DNA of 64,000 nucleotides from Stappia sp. ES.058 (GTDB lineage: Bacteria; Pseudomonadota; Alphaproteobacteria; Rhizobiales; Stappiaceae). The notes under the pieces are model-generated. The model did not search any database. It worked only from the letters and a program-made list of their open reading frames with translations, and was not told where the DNA came from. This document shows positions 20,961 to 29,919 of this stretch, piece after piece (position 1 is the stretch's first letter; each line of letters starts with the position of its first letter). A program made the position numbers and the translations under genes. The stretch spans positions 1,116,001-1,180,000 of the forward strand of contig NZ_LT629784.1 in assembly GCF_900105595.1 (NCBI RefSeq), given 5' to 3'.

Positions 20961-23522
20961 ATGTCAGCGTTTCCTGACAAGGCACGGATCGTCATCGTCG
21001 GTCTGGGCGGTATCGTGGGCGCGTCCGTCGCGCATCACCTGATCGAGCGCGGCTGGAGCGACATCGTCGGCATCGACAAGTCGGGCATTCCCACCGACAT
21101 CGGATCGACGGCGCATGCCTCCGATTTCTGCTATGCGACCAGCCACGATTATCTGTCGACCTGGACGGCGCTCTATTCGATCGATTTCTTCGACCGGATG
21201 GGCAACTACGAGCGCTGCGGCGGCTTTGAGGTCGCGCGCGCCGGCGACGATGCCTGGATGGAGGAGATCAGGCGCAAGGTCTCCTCGGGCAAGGCCTTCG
21301 GCACGCGCGCGCATCTCGTCACCGCGGCCGAGATCAAGGAAAAATTCCCGCTGATCGAGGAGGATCAGATCCAGGGCGGGCTGTACGACCCGGACGCCGG
21401 CCTCGTCGTGCCGCGCTCGCAGGCGGTCGCCGGCAAGCTCGTCGACGAGGGCGAGAAGCTGGGCGCGCTCAAGGCCTTCGCCAACACGCCGGCGAAGTCG
21501 CTGATCGTCGAGGACGGGCGTATCGCTGGCGTCGTCACCCATCGCGGCACGATCCGCGCCGATCACGTCATCGTCTGCGCCGGCCTGTGGGGGCGGCTGA
21601 TCGCCAATATGGTCGGCGAGGATCTTCCCGTCATGCCGGTCGACCATCCGCTGACCTTCTTCGGCCCGTTCAACGAGTTCGCGGGAACCGGCAAGGACAT
21701 CGGCTATCCGCTGCTGCGCGACCAGGGCAACTCCGCCTATATGCGCGACACCGGCGACCCGAAGACCACCGAGGGCGGCCAGATCGAGTGGGGTTACTAC
21801 GAGACTGACACTCCGCGCCTGTGTCACCCGCGCGACCTGCAGGAAAAGGAAGAAGCGCGCCTGTCGCCCTCGCAGCGCGACCTGGAGCTGGAGCAGGTGA
21901 TCGAGCCGCTCGAGCGCGCCATGGAACTGACACCGGTGCTGGCCGAACTCGGCTACAACGAGACCTGGTCGTTCAACGGGTTGTTGCAGGTCTCCGCCGC
22001 CGGCGGGCCGTCCTGCGGCGAAAGCCAGAAGGTGCGCGGCCTGTGGTATTGCGTCGCGATCTGGGTGAAGGACGCGCCGGGCTTCGGCAAGCTGATCGCC
22101 GACTGGATCACCGACGGGCGCACGGAAATCGACCACGCGGCCATCGATTATTCGCGCTTCTATGCGCATCAGACGGAAGAAAGCTACATCGAGGGGCGCT
22201 GCTACGAGGCGGCGCAGAAGATCTATTTCCCCGCGATCCATCCGCGCGAGCCCTATGCCAGCGCGCGCGGCGTCAAGCGCTCGCCGTTCTACGAGCGCGA
22301 GGTGGAGCTTGGCGGCCATTTCATGGAGCTCGGCGGCTGGGAGCGCGCCCATGGCTATGCCGCCAACGACCACCTGCTGGAGAAATACGGCAACCGCATC
22401 CCGGTCCGCGAGAACGAGTGGGACGCCCGCCATTTCTGGCGCGTCTCAAACGCCGAGCACCTGGCGCTGAGCGAGGACTGCGGGGTGATCAACCTGTCGC
22501 ACTTCTACATGTTCGACGTCGAGGGACCGGACCATGTCGCGCTGCTGGAATGGCTCTGCGCCGCGAAGATCGGCGGCGACGGCAACATCGGCAAGGGCAT
22601 CTACACCCATTTCCTCGACGACGCGGGTATGGTGCGCGCCGATCTGACCGTGTTCCGCATGGCCGACCGCTGCCGCATCGTCGACGGGGCGGACGCCGGC
22701 CCGCGCGACTTCCACTACGTGAAGCGGATGGCTGAGGACAAGGGCTTCGACGTCACTGTCACCGATGTCAGCGAGGACTATACCACCATCGGCATCTGGG
22801 GCCCGAACGCGCGCGACAACCTCAAGAAGGTCGTGACCGATCCGGCTGCGCTCGACCCGGAAAACTTCCCCTTCGCCGCGATCCGCCGGATCGAGATCGC
22901 CGGAAAATCCGTTACCGCGCTCAGGCTCTCCTATGTCGGTGAGCAGGGCTGGGAACTGCACATGGACTATGCCGATGGACTTGCCGTGTGGGACGCCCTG
23001 CGCGCGCTCGGCATCACGGCCGTCGGCGTCGAGACCTATGCCAACTCCAGGCGGCTTGAAAAATCGCTGCGCCTGCAAAATGCGGATCTTCTGACCCAGT
23101 ACAATCTCTATGAGGCCGATCTTGCCCGTCCCAAGGTCAAGGAGGCGGACTTCCGTGGCAAGGAAAAGCATCTGGAGTACCGCGCCCGCGACCGTCAGCC
23201 CGCGATGCTGTGCACGCTGGTAATGAGTGACAACACCGATGCCAATGGCGTTGCCCGCTTCCCCGTCGGCACGCTTCCGGTGGTCGATCCCAAAACCGGC
23301 GAGACGCTGGTCGATGAACTGGGCCGCCGGTCCTACACCACCTCCATCGCCTACGGGCCGACGGTGGGCAAGAACATCGCGCTCGCCTATCTGCCGCAGG
23401 AGGTCGCGGAAGTCGGCCGCAAACTGGCGGTGGAGTATTTCTCGGAAAGCTTCCCCGTCGAGGTGGCGGGCGTCGGCTATGCGCCGCTCTATGATCCGCA
23501 GAACCTGAAGCCGAGGAGCTGA
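20961..23522 (+). CDS. FAD-dependent dimethylglycine/sarcosine dehydrogenase-type protein fused to GcvT-like domains
   Basis: An 853-residue two-part enzyme. The N-terminal half is a DAO-type flavoprotein with the Rossmann loop IVIVGLGGIVGASVAHHL (residues 9-26) and GSTAHASDF near residue 52, where the His matches the covalent-FAD site of dimethylglycine and sarcosine dehydrogenases. The second half (from about residue 430) is the GcvT-like folate-binding region with YVGEQGWELHMDY and VGVETYANSRRLEKSLR. Such enzymes oxidise an N-methyl group and pass the carbon to tetrahydrofolate. With mttB next door, dimethylglycine is the likely substrate, but sarcosine or another N-methyl amine is possible. 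Confidence 0.85.
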   Translation: MSAFPDKARIVIVGLGGIVGASVAHHLIERGWSDIVGIDKSGIPTDIGSTAHASDFCYATSHDYLSTWTALYSIDFFDRMGNYERCGGFEVARAGDDAWMEEIRRKVSSGKAFGTRAHLVTAAEIKEKFPLIEEDQIQGGLYDPDAGLVVPRSQAVAGKLVDEGEKLGALKAFANTPAKSLIVEDGRIAGVVTHRGTIRADHVIVCAGLWGRLIANMVGEDLPVMPVDHPLTFFGPFNEFAGTGKDIGYPLLRDQGNSAYMRDTGDPKTTEGGQIEWGYYETDTPRLCHPRDLQEKEEARLSPSQRDLELEQVIEPLERAMELTPVLAELGYNETWSFNGLLQVSAAGGPSCGESQKVRGLWYCVAIWVKDAPGFGKLIADWITDGRTEIDHAAIDYSRFYAHQTEESYIEGRCYEAAQKIYFPAIHPREPYASARGVKRSPFYEREVELGGHFMELGGWERAHGYAANDHLLEKYGNRIPVRENEWDARHFWRVSNAEHLALSEDCGVINLSHFYMFDVEGPDHVALLEWLCAAKIGGDGNIGKGIYTHFLDDAGMVRADLTVFRMADRCRIVDGADAGPRDFHYVKRMAEDKGFDVTVTDVSEDYTTIGIWGPNARDNLKKVVTDPAALDPENFPFAAIRRIEIAGKSVTALRLSYVGEQGWELHMDYADGLAVWDALRALGITAVGVETYANSRRLEKSLRLQNADLLTQYNLYEADLARPKVKEADFRGKEKHLEYRARDRQPAMLCTLVMSDNTDANGVARFPVGTLPVVDPKTGETLVDELGRRSYTTSIAYGPTVGKNIALAYLPQEVAEVGRKLAVEYFSESFPVEVAGVGYAPLYDPQNLKPRS

Positions 23523-23860
23523 AGGACGCGGGGAGAGGCCCGCGACGTGCCAAGGTCGGGATCGTTATTCAAATGGTGGCCGTAGAGGTTGCCGCAAATC
23601 CAGGCGGTCATCCCGGACGCAGGCAAAGCCGGAGATCCGGGATCCATTGGCACCCTCAGCGCCTGTGGGGGTTCGGAGCGGTTGCAAAGGCCATATTTCC
23701 TCTTGGGCGCCCGGTCTGGCGGCGGCGTGGAATGGATCCCCGATCAAGTCGGGGATGACGAAGGTGCGTGAGGCGATGGCCTGCGGCTCGGCGCAGCCCT
23801 TGATCGGGTTTGCGGAGTTGGCCTCGATGCGGTTGTCCGCACGAACGAAGGAAGAGAGCA
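23523..23860. other. intergenic with dispersed repeat, no gene
   Basis: No gene is supported in the 338 bases between the flavoprotein and the homocysteine methyltransferase. About half of it is the inverted repeat element described separately; the last 30 bases contain GGAAGAGAG, the ribosome binding site of the next gene. Confidence 0.6.
23607..23759. repeat. dispersed intergenic repeat with inverted ends (GTCATCCC...GGGATGAC)
   Basis: Outer ends GTCATCCCGGAC and GTCGGGGATGAC are inverted copies (11 of 12 positions). Inner arms GGGATCCATT and AATGGATCCC are also inverted. This end structure is familiar from short palindromic repeats scattered in alphaproteobacterial genomes. No transposase is present. 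Confidence 0.75.
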
Positions 23861-24871
23861 GTGAGCAGACTTGAGGATCTTCTGGCGGAAAAGGGCACGC
23901 TGCTTGCCGACGGGGCGACGGGAACGAATCTCTTCGACATGGGGCTGACGTCGGGCGATCCGCCGGAGGAGTGGAACGTCACCGAACCGGACAAGATCCG
24001 CGCGCTGCACCGCAACTTCGTCGAGGCCGGCGCCGACATCATCCTGACCAACACTTTTGGCGCCAACCGGCATCGCCTGAAGCTGCACAAGCTGGAGGGC
24101 CGGGTGCACGAGTTGAACGCCGCCGCCGCCGGTCTGGCGCGAGAAGTCGCCGACAGCGCCGGACGCGCCGTGATCGTAGGTGGCTCCATCGGCCCGACGG
24201 GCGAGCTGTTCGTGCCGCTTGGCGCGCTCACCCACCAGGATGCGGTTGCAAGCTTCACCGAACAGGCGCAGGGGCTGAAGGACGGCGGCGCGGATGTGCT
24301 CTGGATCGAGACGATGTCGGCTGCGGAGGAAATGAAGGCGGCCGCCGAGGCCGCCGCATCCGTCGACATGCCCTTCGTGGTGACGGCGAGTTTCGACACC
24401 GCCGGGCGCACGATGATGGGGCTGAAACCGGCCGGTCTCGGCGCGCTCACGGGCGATTTCGCCTGCACCCCCGTGGCTTACGGCTCGAACTGTGGGGTCG
24501 GGGCGTCGGATCTGCTCGCCGCGATCCTTGAGATCACGCAGGCCTATCCCGACGCCGTCGTGATCGCCAAGGCGAATTGCGGCATTCCGGTCATTCAGGG
24601 CGACGCGGTGGTCTACACCGGCACGCCGGAACTGATGGGCGACTATGCAAGGCTCGCGATGGATGCCGGCGCGCGCATCATCGGCGGCTGCTGCGGCACG
24701 TCCTACGCCCATCTGGCGGCGATGCGCGCCGCCATCGACACGCACAAGGCGGGCACACGCCCAGGCGTTGACGAAGTGATTGCCCACCTCGGCCCGCTGG
24801 TCTCCCCTCCGGCGGCAGAGACCGGCGACGACGAAAGCGCCGGGCGGCGCGGGAGACGACGGAGGGGGTGA
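23861..24871 (+). CDS. homocysteine S-methyltransferase family protein (betaine-homocysteine methyltransferase type)
   Basis: A 336-residue zinc methyltransferase. It opens MSRLEDLLAEKGTLLADGATGTNLF; zinc ligands are the Cys of GSNCGVGASD and the Cys pair of GGCCGTSYAHL. The GTG start follows GGAAGAGAG. In alphaproteobacteria this type (BmtA) uses glycine betaine as methyl donor to homocysteine and yields dimethylglycine, the presumed substrate of the flavoprotein upstream; in this cluster it might instead accept other methyl donors. The last 10 residues are Arg-rich (AGRRGRRRRG), a tail also seen on other methyl-transfer proteins in this window. Confidence 0.85.
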   Translation: MSRLEDLLAEKGTLLADGATGTNLFDMGLTSGDPPEEWNVTEPDKIRALHRNFVEAGADIILTNTFGANRHRLKLHKLEGRVHELNAAAAGLAREVADSAGRAVIVGGSIGPTGELFVPLGALTHQDAVASFTEQAQGLKDGGADVLWIETMSAAEEMKAAAEAAASVDMPFVVTASFDTAGRTMMGLKPAGLGALTGDFACTPVAYGSNCGVGASDLLAAILEITQAYPDAVVIAKANCGIPVIQGDAVVYTGTPELMGDYARLAMDAGARIIGGCCGTSYAHLAAMRAAIDTHKAGTRPGVDEVIAHLGPLVSPPAAETGDDESAGRRGRRRRG

Positions 24872-25305
24872 AGCAGACACCGCAAGAGCGGCAATCATCC
24901 GAATGGCAGGCGTCAGCTGGCCTGCGCGATCTGTCAGCGCGCCAATTGACGTTTGGCGGGCGCCTCCGGTGTTTGTTGACCTAGAGGAAGACGATCACTT
25001 CGAAAAAGGACAGGCAAGCCAGGGCCTCTCAAAGAGGACGCCGGACAGGTTTTCTTCCAATAAATTTCCGATGACGCTTGAGATCAACGTGGAAGCTTTC
25101 TCGTGAGATCCCGTGTCTTGGCTCAGCATTCAGATGCAGGCAGGGTGATCAATTTTTACATTGAGCAGAACTATTTTTCATGGAGAAATCGGTGAAATTG
25201 TGCCAATTTAAGAATGCAATTTTTGATATTTATCCTTGGGATTATGGTTCAGGTCTCCTGGAGCCGTTCGGAGAACTCATTGGTCTGTATTTGGGTGGGC
25301 ATGCC
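24872..25305. other. intergenic, transition into AT-rich accessory patch
   Basis: No gene is convincingly supported. A 67-codon frame (24903-25106, plus) has no recognisable relatives and no clear ribosome binding site. From about 25100 the base composition becomes AT-rich. A frame extending the next gene back to 25180 lacks a good signal; I place that gene's start at 25306. Confidence 0.4.
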
Positions 25306-26118
25306 ATGGCTTTTCAAAAAAACGGGATTTTTGGCAGTGTATTCCCGGTGATTTTCACGTTGGCCTTTTCCCTTTTCGCATTCTCCACGCCGGCAACACC
25401 GCAGGTAGGGGCCGCCATAGGCGTAATCGGCGGTTCGGCCTTGCTGGATCAAGCTGGGAGAGAGTTTCGAGAAACAGTCGATCACGCCAGAGCGGCGGCA
25501 GATGCCCTGTTGGGGCGGGCAGACGAAATTGCGAAAAACCGCCTCAACCAGATTGATGGAATCCTCAAGAACACAGTGGGCGGCTTGATCGGCCAAACAG
25601 AAACAGTTGCCCTGAACATAATCCAACAAGCGACAAAGGAAATATCAGCCCTGGAAAAAGAAATATATTCCGACCTCCTTCGTGTAATTTGGGAAACCGA
25701 ATGCGCAGGTCGCCGATTGATCGTTGGCGATACGAACACCACCCTCGGTCGCTTGGGTGACTTTCTCGGGACAGGGCAAATTCGACTATCGCCCTATCAA
25801 CGTGTTCTTCCTGACCTGAAGCGATGGAAAGGTGAGTGCCTGTTCGAGTGCGATCCATATGTCGTGGATGTGATGGAACCGTTTGGGCAAACCTATTCCC
25901 GGGTTCGGGAATTGATGGAGCAGTCTATTTCTGATGAGCTGATAGATGGCAGCACGCCTGCAGAATTTATTGTTGGTACCTACGAATATTTGAGTAGTTT
26001 TGCATTGAAAACTTCATGTTTTTACTCGGGAAGCGAGGATCGTTACAATAGAGAATTTGTAAAATACAGGGAGCTTGCCAAGCAATGGAACAATATCGTT
26101 ACTGCGAAAATTCAGTGA
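25306..26118 (+). CDS. unknown secreted protein with long central coiled coil
   Basis: A 270-residue protein I do not recognise. The ATG at 25306, after GGTGGG, puts a hydrophobic signal sequence at the N-terminus (GIFGSVFPVIFTLAFSLFAF). A short glycine-rich stretch (GAAIGVIGGSALL) then leads into about 80 residues of predicted coiled coil (REFRETVDHARAAADALLGR through QQATKEISALEKEIYSDLL). The C-terminal half is globular with four Cys (WETECAGRRL, GECLFECD, KTSCFYS). It is AT-rich relative to its neighbours and its stop overlaps the GTG of the next gene, so the two are coupled. It is likely periplasmic or surface-attached and recently acquired. Confidence 0.65.
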   Translation: MAFQKNGIFGSVFPVIFTLAFSLFAFSTPATPQVGAAIGVIGGSALLDQAGREFRETVDHARAAADALLGRADEIAKNRLNQIDGILKNTVGGLIGQTETVALNIIQQATKEISALEKEIYSDLLRVIWETECAGRRLIVGDTNTTLGRLGDFLGTGQIRLSPYQRVLPDLKRWKGECLFECDPYVVDVMEPFGQTYSRVRELMEQSISDELIDGSTPAEFIVGTYEYLSSFALKTSCFYSGSEDRYNREFVKYRELAKQWNNIVTAKIQ

Positions 26119-26504
26119 AAAAAATCGTTGCCTTCATGGTGGCCTGTATTTTTTTGTATCCTTGGAGTGCATTCGCACAAGAGGAGTGCAACACCGTGAA
26201 AGACTGTGCTCAAGCCATGGTCCGTGTTGCCAACGACCTCCGGAAAGAGAACGCCGATCTCTTGAAGCGAATTGAAGCTCTTGAGAAATCCAACCAAGAT
26301 TTGTCTGCTTCGTTAAGTCAACAGATCGAAACAAAGATTGTTGCGATCGGAAAAGGAAATATCCACAAACCAAGTAAAGGCACCGGGGCCACAGATCTGT
26401 GTCCGGAAGGTCGCTTCATGATCGGCGCAAGACTGTATCCAGCCGGTGGTGATCATGCTGGTTTACTTTATAATTTCTTTCCCATCTGCCGGGATTTCAG
26501 ATAA
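26115..26504 (+). CDS. unknown small secreted protein, translationally coupled
   Basis: A 129-residue protein of no known family. The GTG at 26115 overlaps the previous TGA in a GTGA junction and gives a clean signal peptide (MKKIVAFMVACIFLYPWSAFA, cleaved before QEEC). The mature protein begins with two Cys (CNTVKDC), then a short coiled coil (LRKENADLLKRIEALEKSN) that could form an oligomer stalk, then a C-terminal domain with two more Cys (DLCPEGRF, FFPICRDF). An alternative ATG at 26085 would bury the signal sequence and is less likely. Probably works with the coupled upstream protein outside the cytosol. Confidence 0.65.
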   Translation: MKKIVAFMVACIFLYPWSAFAQEECNTVKDCAQAMVRVANDLRKENADLLKRIEALEKSNQDLSASLSQQIETKIVAIGKGNIHKPSKGTGATDLCPEGRFMIGARLYPAGGDHAGLLYNFFPICRDFR

Positions 26505-26592
26505 AGCATTTCGTATTGATTTTTTTGTTTGGAATCTGAAAGCGAAGCGGTGGCGATAGGTTCCGTCGGCCGGGTTGCTTCATGTTTGATGT

Positions 26593-26820
26593 TTGCGGAT
26601 TGAAACTTCGGGTCGGTATTGCCTATCAATCCTCATTGCGACAGCACTCGCACAAGGCCAAGGGGCTTCAATCGATGCGAACGTGCAGCTTGAGGATGTT
26701 TCAGGGTGTGGCACCTGCGCGCATGCGGTTGGCACGTGTTCAGATGGGTGTCGCGCAAAAGGCTACATCAGATACGGAACGATCGAGAAGAACGATTGGT
26801 CCCGCAATTCCAGCCAGTGA
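26593..26820 (+). CDS. possible cysteine-rich secreted peptide
   Basis: A 75-codon frame that could start at TTG. It reads as a hydrophobic leader (CLSILIATALAQGQGA) followed by a polar mature part with four close Cys (SGCGTCAHAVGTCSDGCRAKGY). No good ribosome binding site is seen, and the leader lacks the usual basic N-terminus, so a frameshifted or decayed gene is also possible. It follows two other unknown secreted proteins and may belong to the same cassette. Confidence 0.3.
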   Translation: MRIETSGRYCLSILIATALAQGQGASIDANVQLEDVSGCGTCAHAVGTCSDGCRAKGYIRYGTIEKNDWSRNSSQ

Positions 26821-27065
26821 GGATCAGCCGGTTTCGGTCCGGAGCACGGGGTGCGCCAGTCTGTCGGCATGACAATCACCCGGGTTCCAGATGCGCCGCC
26901 CGAGGGTGCGGTGCGCCTGCGGCGAATGCTGACGCTGCCGTGGCCGATGTTCTTCGGTGTCAAGTCGATTCTGACATTTGCGTGTGAGGTGTTTCGGGAA
27001 ACCCGCAGGGTCGCATTTTGCGCTATCGTGGCCCGGATTCGGCCCTGGGAACCTTCGAAGGCTAC

Positions 27066-28229
27066 ATGACAGATATCTTGCTCACCACCTATCCGGACCA
27101 CAAGTCGCGGAATGTCGGCGATGCGCTGATCACCGCCTCGACAGTGTCGCTTCTTCGCAGGAAATGGCCGGACTTCGATCCGGTGGTGTTGTTCCGCGAA
27201 AAGAGCCTGGAGGGGTTCACCAAGAGAGTGCGGCACAATGTGATTGCGCCCGGATTTTCAATCTCGAATGGCACCTATCCCGGTCTCTACAAGCTGTTTG
27301 AGGATCTCGACCGGATCGACGGGTTCTTTCCGCTCGGCTGCTCCTACCAGCATATGGATGCGTCTCCGGCCGCTTTCCTCGATGTTTCCATCGACGCCGC
27401 GACGCGCGCGTTTCTGACCGCGATGGCCGCGAAGCATGGGCCGTTCCCGTGTCGCGACGAGATGATCGTGAAGCGGCTGCGGCACTTCGATGTTCCGGCA
27501 ATCTACTCGGGCGACATGGCGCTGTTCGATGCCGAGCGGGTCGGCACCGATCCGGTTCCGGTCCCGGAGGTGCCCGCGGTCGCCGTGAGCCTGCAGCACG
27601 GCATCAGCTATCTCGAGCAGAGTGTCGAGCTGTTGAAGGCTGTCAAAAAGCGCTTCCCCGATTCGCGCCGCTATGTGGCGCTCCACAGCGCCCGCAGTCC
27701 GTTGGCGGCGATCCTCGAGGCGCGCGCGAAGCAGCTCGGCTTCGAGCCGTTGCATCTCTTTGGAGCGGCCGAAGGGCTCGACGCCTATGGGGAGATCGAT
27801 CTTCACATCGGCTACAGGCTGCACGCCCATATTCATTTCATCCGCAATCGCAAACCGTCGGTTCTGATGGTCGAGGACGCCAGGTCTTTCGGCTTTTCGC
27901 GCACGCCGGGCACGGCGCACGGCTGCATTCAGGCCTCGCACGGACGGTTGGGCGATCCCGACGAGGACGCGGTGGACCGCGCTATGGCGTTTTTGCAGAC
28001 GCAGATCGAGCGCGGGTTTGCCGAATACGAAAAGGTCTTCGGTTTCGTCGACGCGACCTATCGCTCCGTGATCGACCCGGCGATGGACAGGATCGTCGAA
28101 CATCTGCGACGGTCGAAAGAGGTCTCCCCAGCGTCCCGCGAGATGGCGGATGAACCCCCGGACGCGCCTGACGGCGAGGCCACCGGCGGCACTCCCGCAG
28201 ACGAGGCAACGCCGTCTGCTCAGCGATAG
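27066..28229 (+). CDS. polysaccharide pyruvyl transferase-family protein
   Basis: A 387-residue protein resembling the polysaccharide pyruvyl transferase (CsaB/WcaK) family: N-terminal TTYPDHKSRNVGDALI matches the Gly-Asp loop of the family, and the C-terminal half has VSLQHG, LHSARSPLAAILEARAKQLG and DLHIGYRLHAHIHFIRNRKPSVLMVEDARSFGF, where the GxRxHxxI pattern is typical. These enzymes add pyruvate ketals to surface sugars. The ATG at 27066 was chosen; it lies within GGCTACATGACAG. The last 45 residues are low-complexity and acidic. It stands alone, without an exopolysaccharide cluster, so the acceptor is unknown. Confidence 0.65.
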   Translation: MTDILLTTYPDHKSRNVGDALITASTVSLLRRKWPDFDPVVLFREKSLEGFTKRVRHNVIAPGFSISNGTYPGLYKLFEDLDRIDGFFPLGCSYQHMDASPAAFLDVSIDAATRAFLTAMAAKHGPFPCRDEMIVKRLRHFDVPAIYSGDMALFDAERVGTDPVPVPEVPAVAVSLQHGISYLEQSVELLKAVKKRFPDSRRYVALHSARSPLAAILEARAKQLGFEPLHLFGAAEGLDAYGEIDLHIGYRLHAHIHFIRNRKPSVLMVEDARSFGFSRTPGTAHGCIQASHGRLGDPDEDAVDRAMAFLQTQIERGFAEYEKVFGFVDATYRSVIDPAMDRIVEHLRRSKEVSPASREMADEPPDAPDGEATGGTPADEATPSAQR

Positions 28230-28454
28230 TCCACCGCAACACTGCGGATGTACGCGCGTGCAGCCCGGCGCTCGTCCGCCGCCATGCGCAACATGCGCGT
28301 TTCAGATGCACCGCCCTTTGAGACACCGCCCGCCGGGGGCGTTCTTCGTCCGCCTTGCACGGATCGCTGCGGCGGCGATAGTTGTGCGGCGCTTTGTTAC
28401 CGCGGGGCGTCAATCGGTGCTGGCGCGGGGCTTACGTTGCGGTACTCTGGGAGC

Positions 28455-29288
28455 ATGCGAACGCTCGGTGTCCTGCTCCCGATGCTTCGGGCGACTTTCA
28501 TTGCCGCAATTGCCGGTCTCGCGGTTGTGCCGCTGGCGCGCGCCGAGGTCGCCGTCGACGTCGCGCTCGTTCTGGCCGTCGACGTGTCGCGCTCGATGTC
28601 GCATGAGGAGATGCGCATCCAGCGACGCGGCTATGCGGCGGCCATTTCCAGCCCCGAGGTGTTGCGCGCGATTGCGCAAGGTCCGCGCGGGCGGATCGCG
28701 GTGACGCTGTTTGAATGGGCGGGCGACCATCATGCGCGCGAGATCGTCGGCTGGACGATGATCGAAACCCGCGCCGACGCCGAAGCCGTGGCGGCGAAGC
28801 TGCTGTCCGCGTACAGCCAGGGCGAACGCCGCACGTCGATCTCGGGCGGCATCGATCATGCCGTCGGCCTTCTGGAGACGATGCCCTATGCGGCGCAGCG
28901 CCGCGTGATCGACGTTTCGGGCGACGGGCCGAACAATCAGGGCCTGCCGGTGACGGTTGCCCGTGATGCAGCCGTCCGAAAAGGCATCACCATCAACGGT
29001 CTGCCGCTGATGACGGAAGGCGGCTACGGCACGATCTTCAACATCCCCGATCTCGACGAATACTATCGCCGCTGCGTGATCGGCGGACCGGGCGCCTTCA
29101 TGATCCCGGTCGACGACTGGGACCAGTTCGCCGAGGCCGTGCGGCGCAAGCTGGTGCTGGAAATCGGCGGGCTGATGCCGCCGGGCGTGCCGGATGCCGA
29201 TGCCCGCGTGATGCCGGCGCAGTTCGATTTCCAGCCTCCCTACGATTGTCTCGTGGGCGAGAAGATCTGGCGTGAGCGCGGCTGGTAG
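28455..29288 (+). CDS. DUF1194 secreted von Willebrand A-like protein
   Basis: A 277-residue protein of the DUF1194 family. Residues 1-30 form a signal peptide (MRTLGVLLPMLRATFIAAIAG through ARA). The mature part starts with VDVALVLAVDVSRSMSHEEM, which holds the metal-dependent DxSxS adhesion-type motif, followed by a VWA fold with FEWAGDHH and VIDVSGDGPNNQG. DUF1194 proteins are common in alphaproteobacteria and have no settled function; extracytoplasmic binding is inferred from the fold. Codon use is normal for the window. Confidence 0.82.
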   Translation: MRTLGVLLPMLRATFIAAIAGLAVVPLARAEVAVDVALVLAVDVSRSMSHEEMRIQRRGYAAAISSPEVLRAIAQGPRGRIAVTLFEWAGDHHAREIVGWTMIETRADAEAVAAKLLSAYSQGERRTSISGGIDHAVGLLETMPYAAQRRVIDVSGDGPNNQGLPVTVARDAAVRKGITINGLPLMTEGGYGTIFNIPDLDEYYRRCVIGGPGAFMIPVDDWDQFAEAVRRKLVLEIGGLMPPGVPDADARVMPAQFDFQPPYDCLVGEKIWRERGW

Positions 29289-29316
29289 GCTTTTCCCCCG
29301 TTGTGCGCTGGCGCCG

Positions 29317-29916
29317 TCACAGGGTCCGCAGCCACGGCAGGAAGCCGTCGAGAAACCGGGTTGTCGCCGGCATGAAGTGGCTGCCGTGGTGGTACATCGG
29401 GTCGAGCGCGGTCACGATCATCCGGCCCGGCGTCGTGACCCGGTCGTCATAGAGCACGGAGCCCTTCCCGGCGACGTCGATCAGGCTGGTCGCGCCATGC
29501 GGCACGTCGAAATACCCGTGGTGGTGCCAGGTCGCGTCGGCGAGGGTGATGTGGGAAAGCAGCGGATGATCGGCTGAGACGACCTCGAGGCCGAGGCTCC
29601 CGCCTTCCTTCCACCACCAGAAATTCGTCGGCGTGTCGTGCCACACGACGCCGGGAAGCCAGGACGGCTGTCCCGTCGAGCCCATCGCGACCACCGTGCC
29701 GCCGCCGGCGAGATAGTCGGCGAGCTGGTCGCGGCAGGGAATGAGCTGGGAGGGGTCGGTGCGGCAGGAGACAAGCACCAGCTCGCGGTCCGAAAGATCG
29801 GTGTCTGGAAGGTCGCGGATATAGACGATCTCGTCGAAATGCGCGCGGTAGCGCGGCTCGTGGATCGTGCGGTGGTGGTAGTAGGTGCCGCTGTCGAGAA
29901 CGGTGATCCGGGCCAT
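29317..29916 (-). CDS. unknown protein, class I glutamine-amidotransferase-fold-like (first of a pair)
   Basis: A 199-residue cytosolic protein with no signal peptide. The pattern LVLVSCRTDPSQLIPC followed by LADYLAGGGTVVAMG resembles a ThuA/GATase1-like Rossmann core. Aromatic-rich stretches (NFWWWKEGG, TWHHHGYFDVPHG) are unusual and may form a sugar or metal site. Three bases separate it from the upstream gene, which has the same layout (a GGGT loop after a beta strand), so the two look like distant paralogues acting together. They follow the peptide-type ABC genes. Specific activity is not known. Confidence 0.5.
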   Translation of the reverse strand: MARITVLDSGTYYHHRTIHEPRYRAHFDEIVYIRDLPDTDLSDRELVLVSCRTDPSQLIPCRDQLADYLAGGGTVVAMGSTGQPSWLPGVVWHDTPTNFWWWKEGGSLGLEVVSADHPLLSHITLADATWHHHGYFDVPHGATSLIDVAGKGSVLYDDRVTTPGRMIVTALDPMYHHGSHFMPATTRFLDGFLPWLRTL

Positions 29917-29919
29917 GTC

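Noticed and set aside
24903..25106. 67-codon plus-strand frame after the homocysteine methyltransferase
   Set aside because: No recognised family and no clear ribosome binding site; left as unassigned.
26582..26872. 96-codon plus-strand ATG frame overlapping the possible Cys-rich peptide
   Set aside because: Less protein-like composition than the alternative frame and no signal peptide; both remain doubtful.
26851..27069. 72-codon plus-strand frame before the pyruvyl-transferase-like gene
   Set aside because: No relatives recognised, no start signal, and it overlaps the start of a better supported gene.
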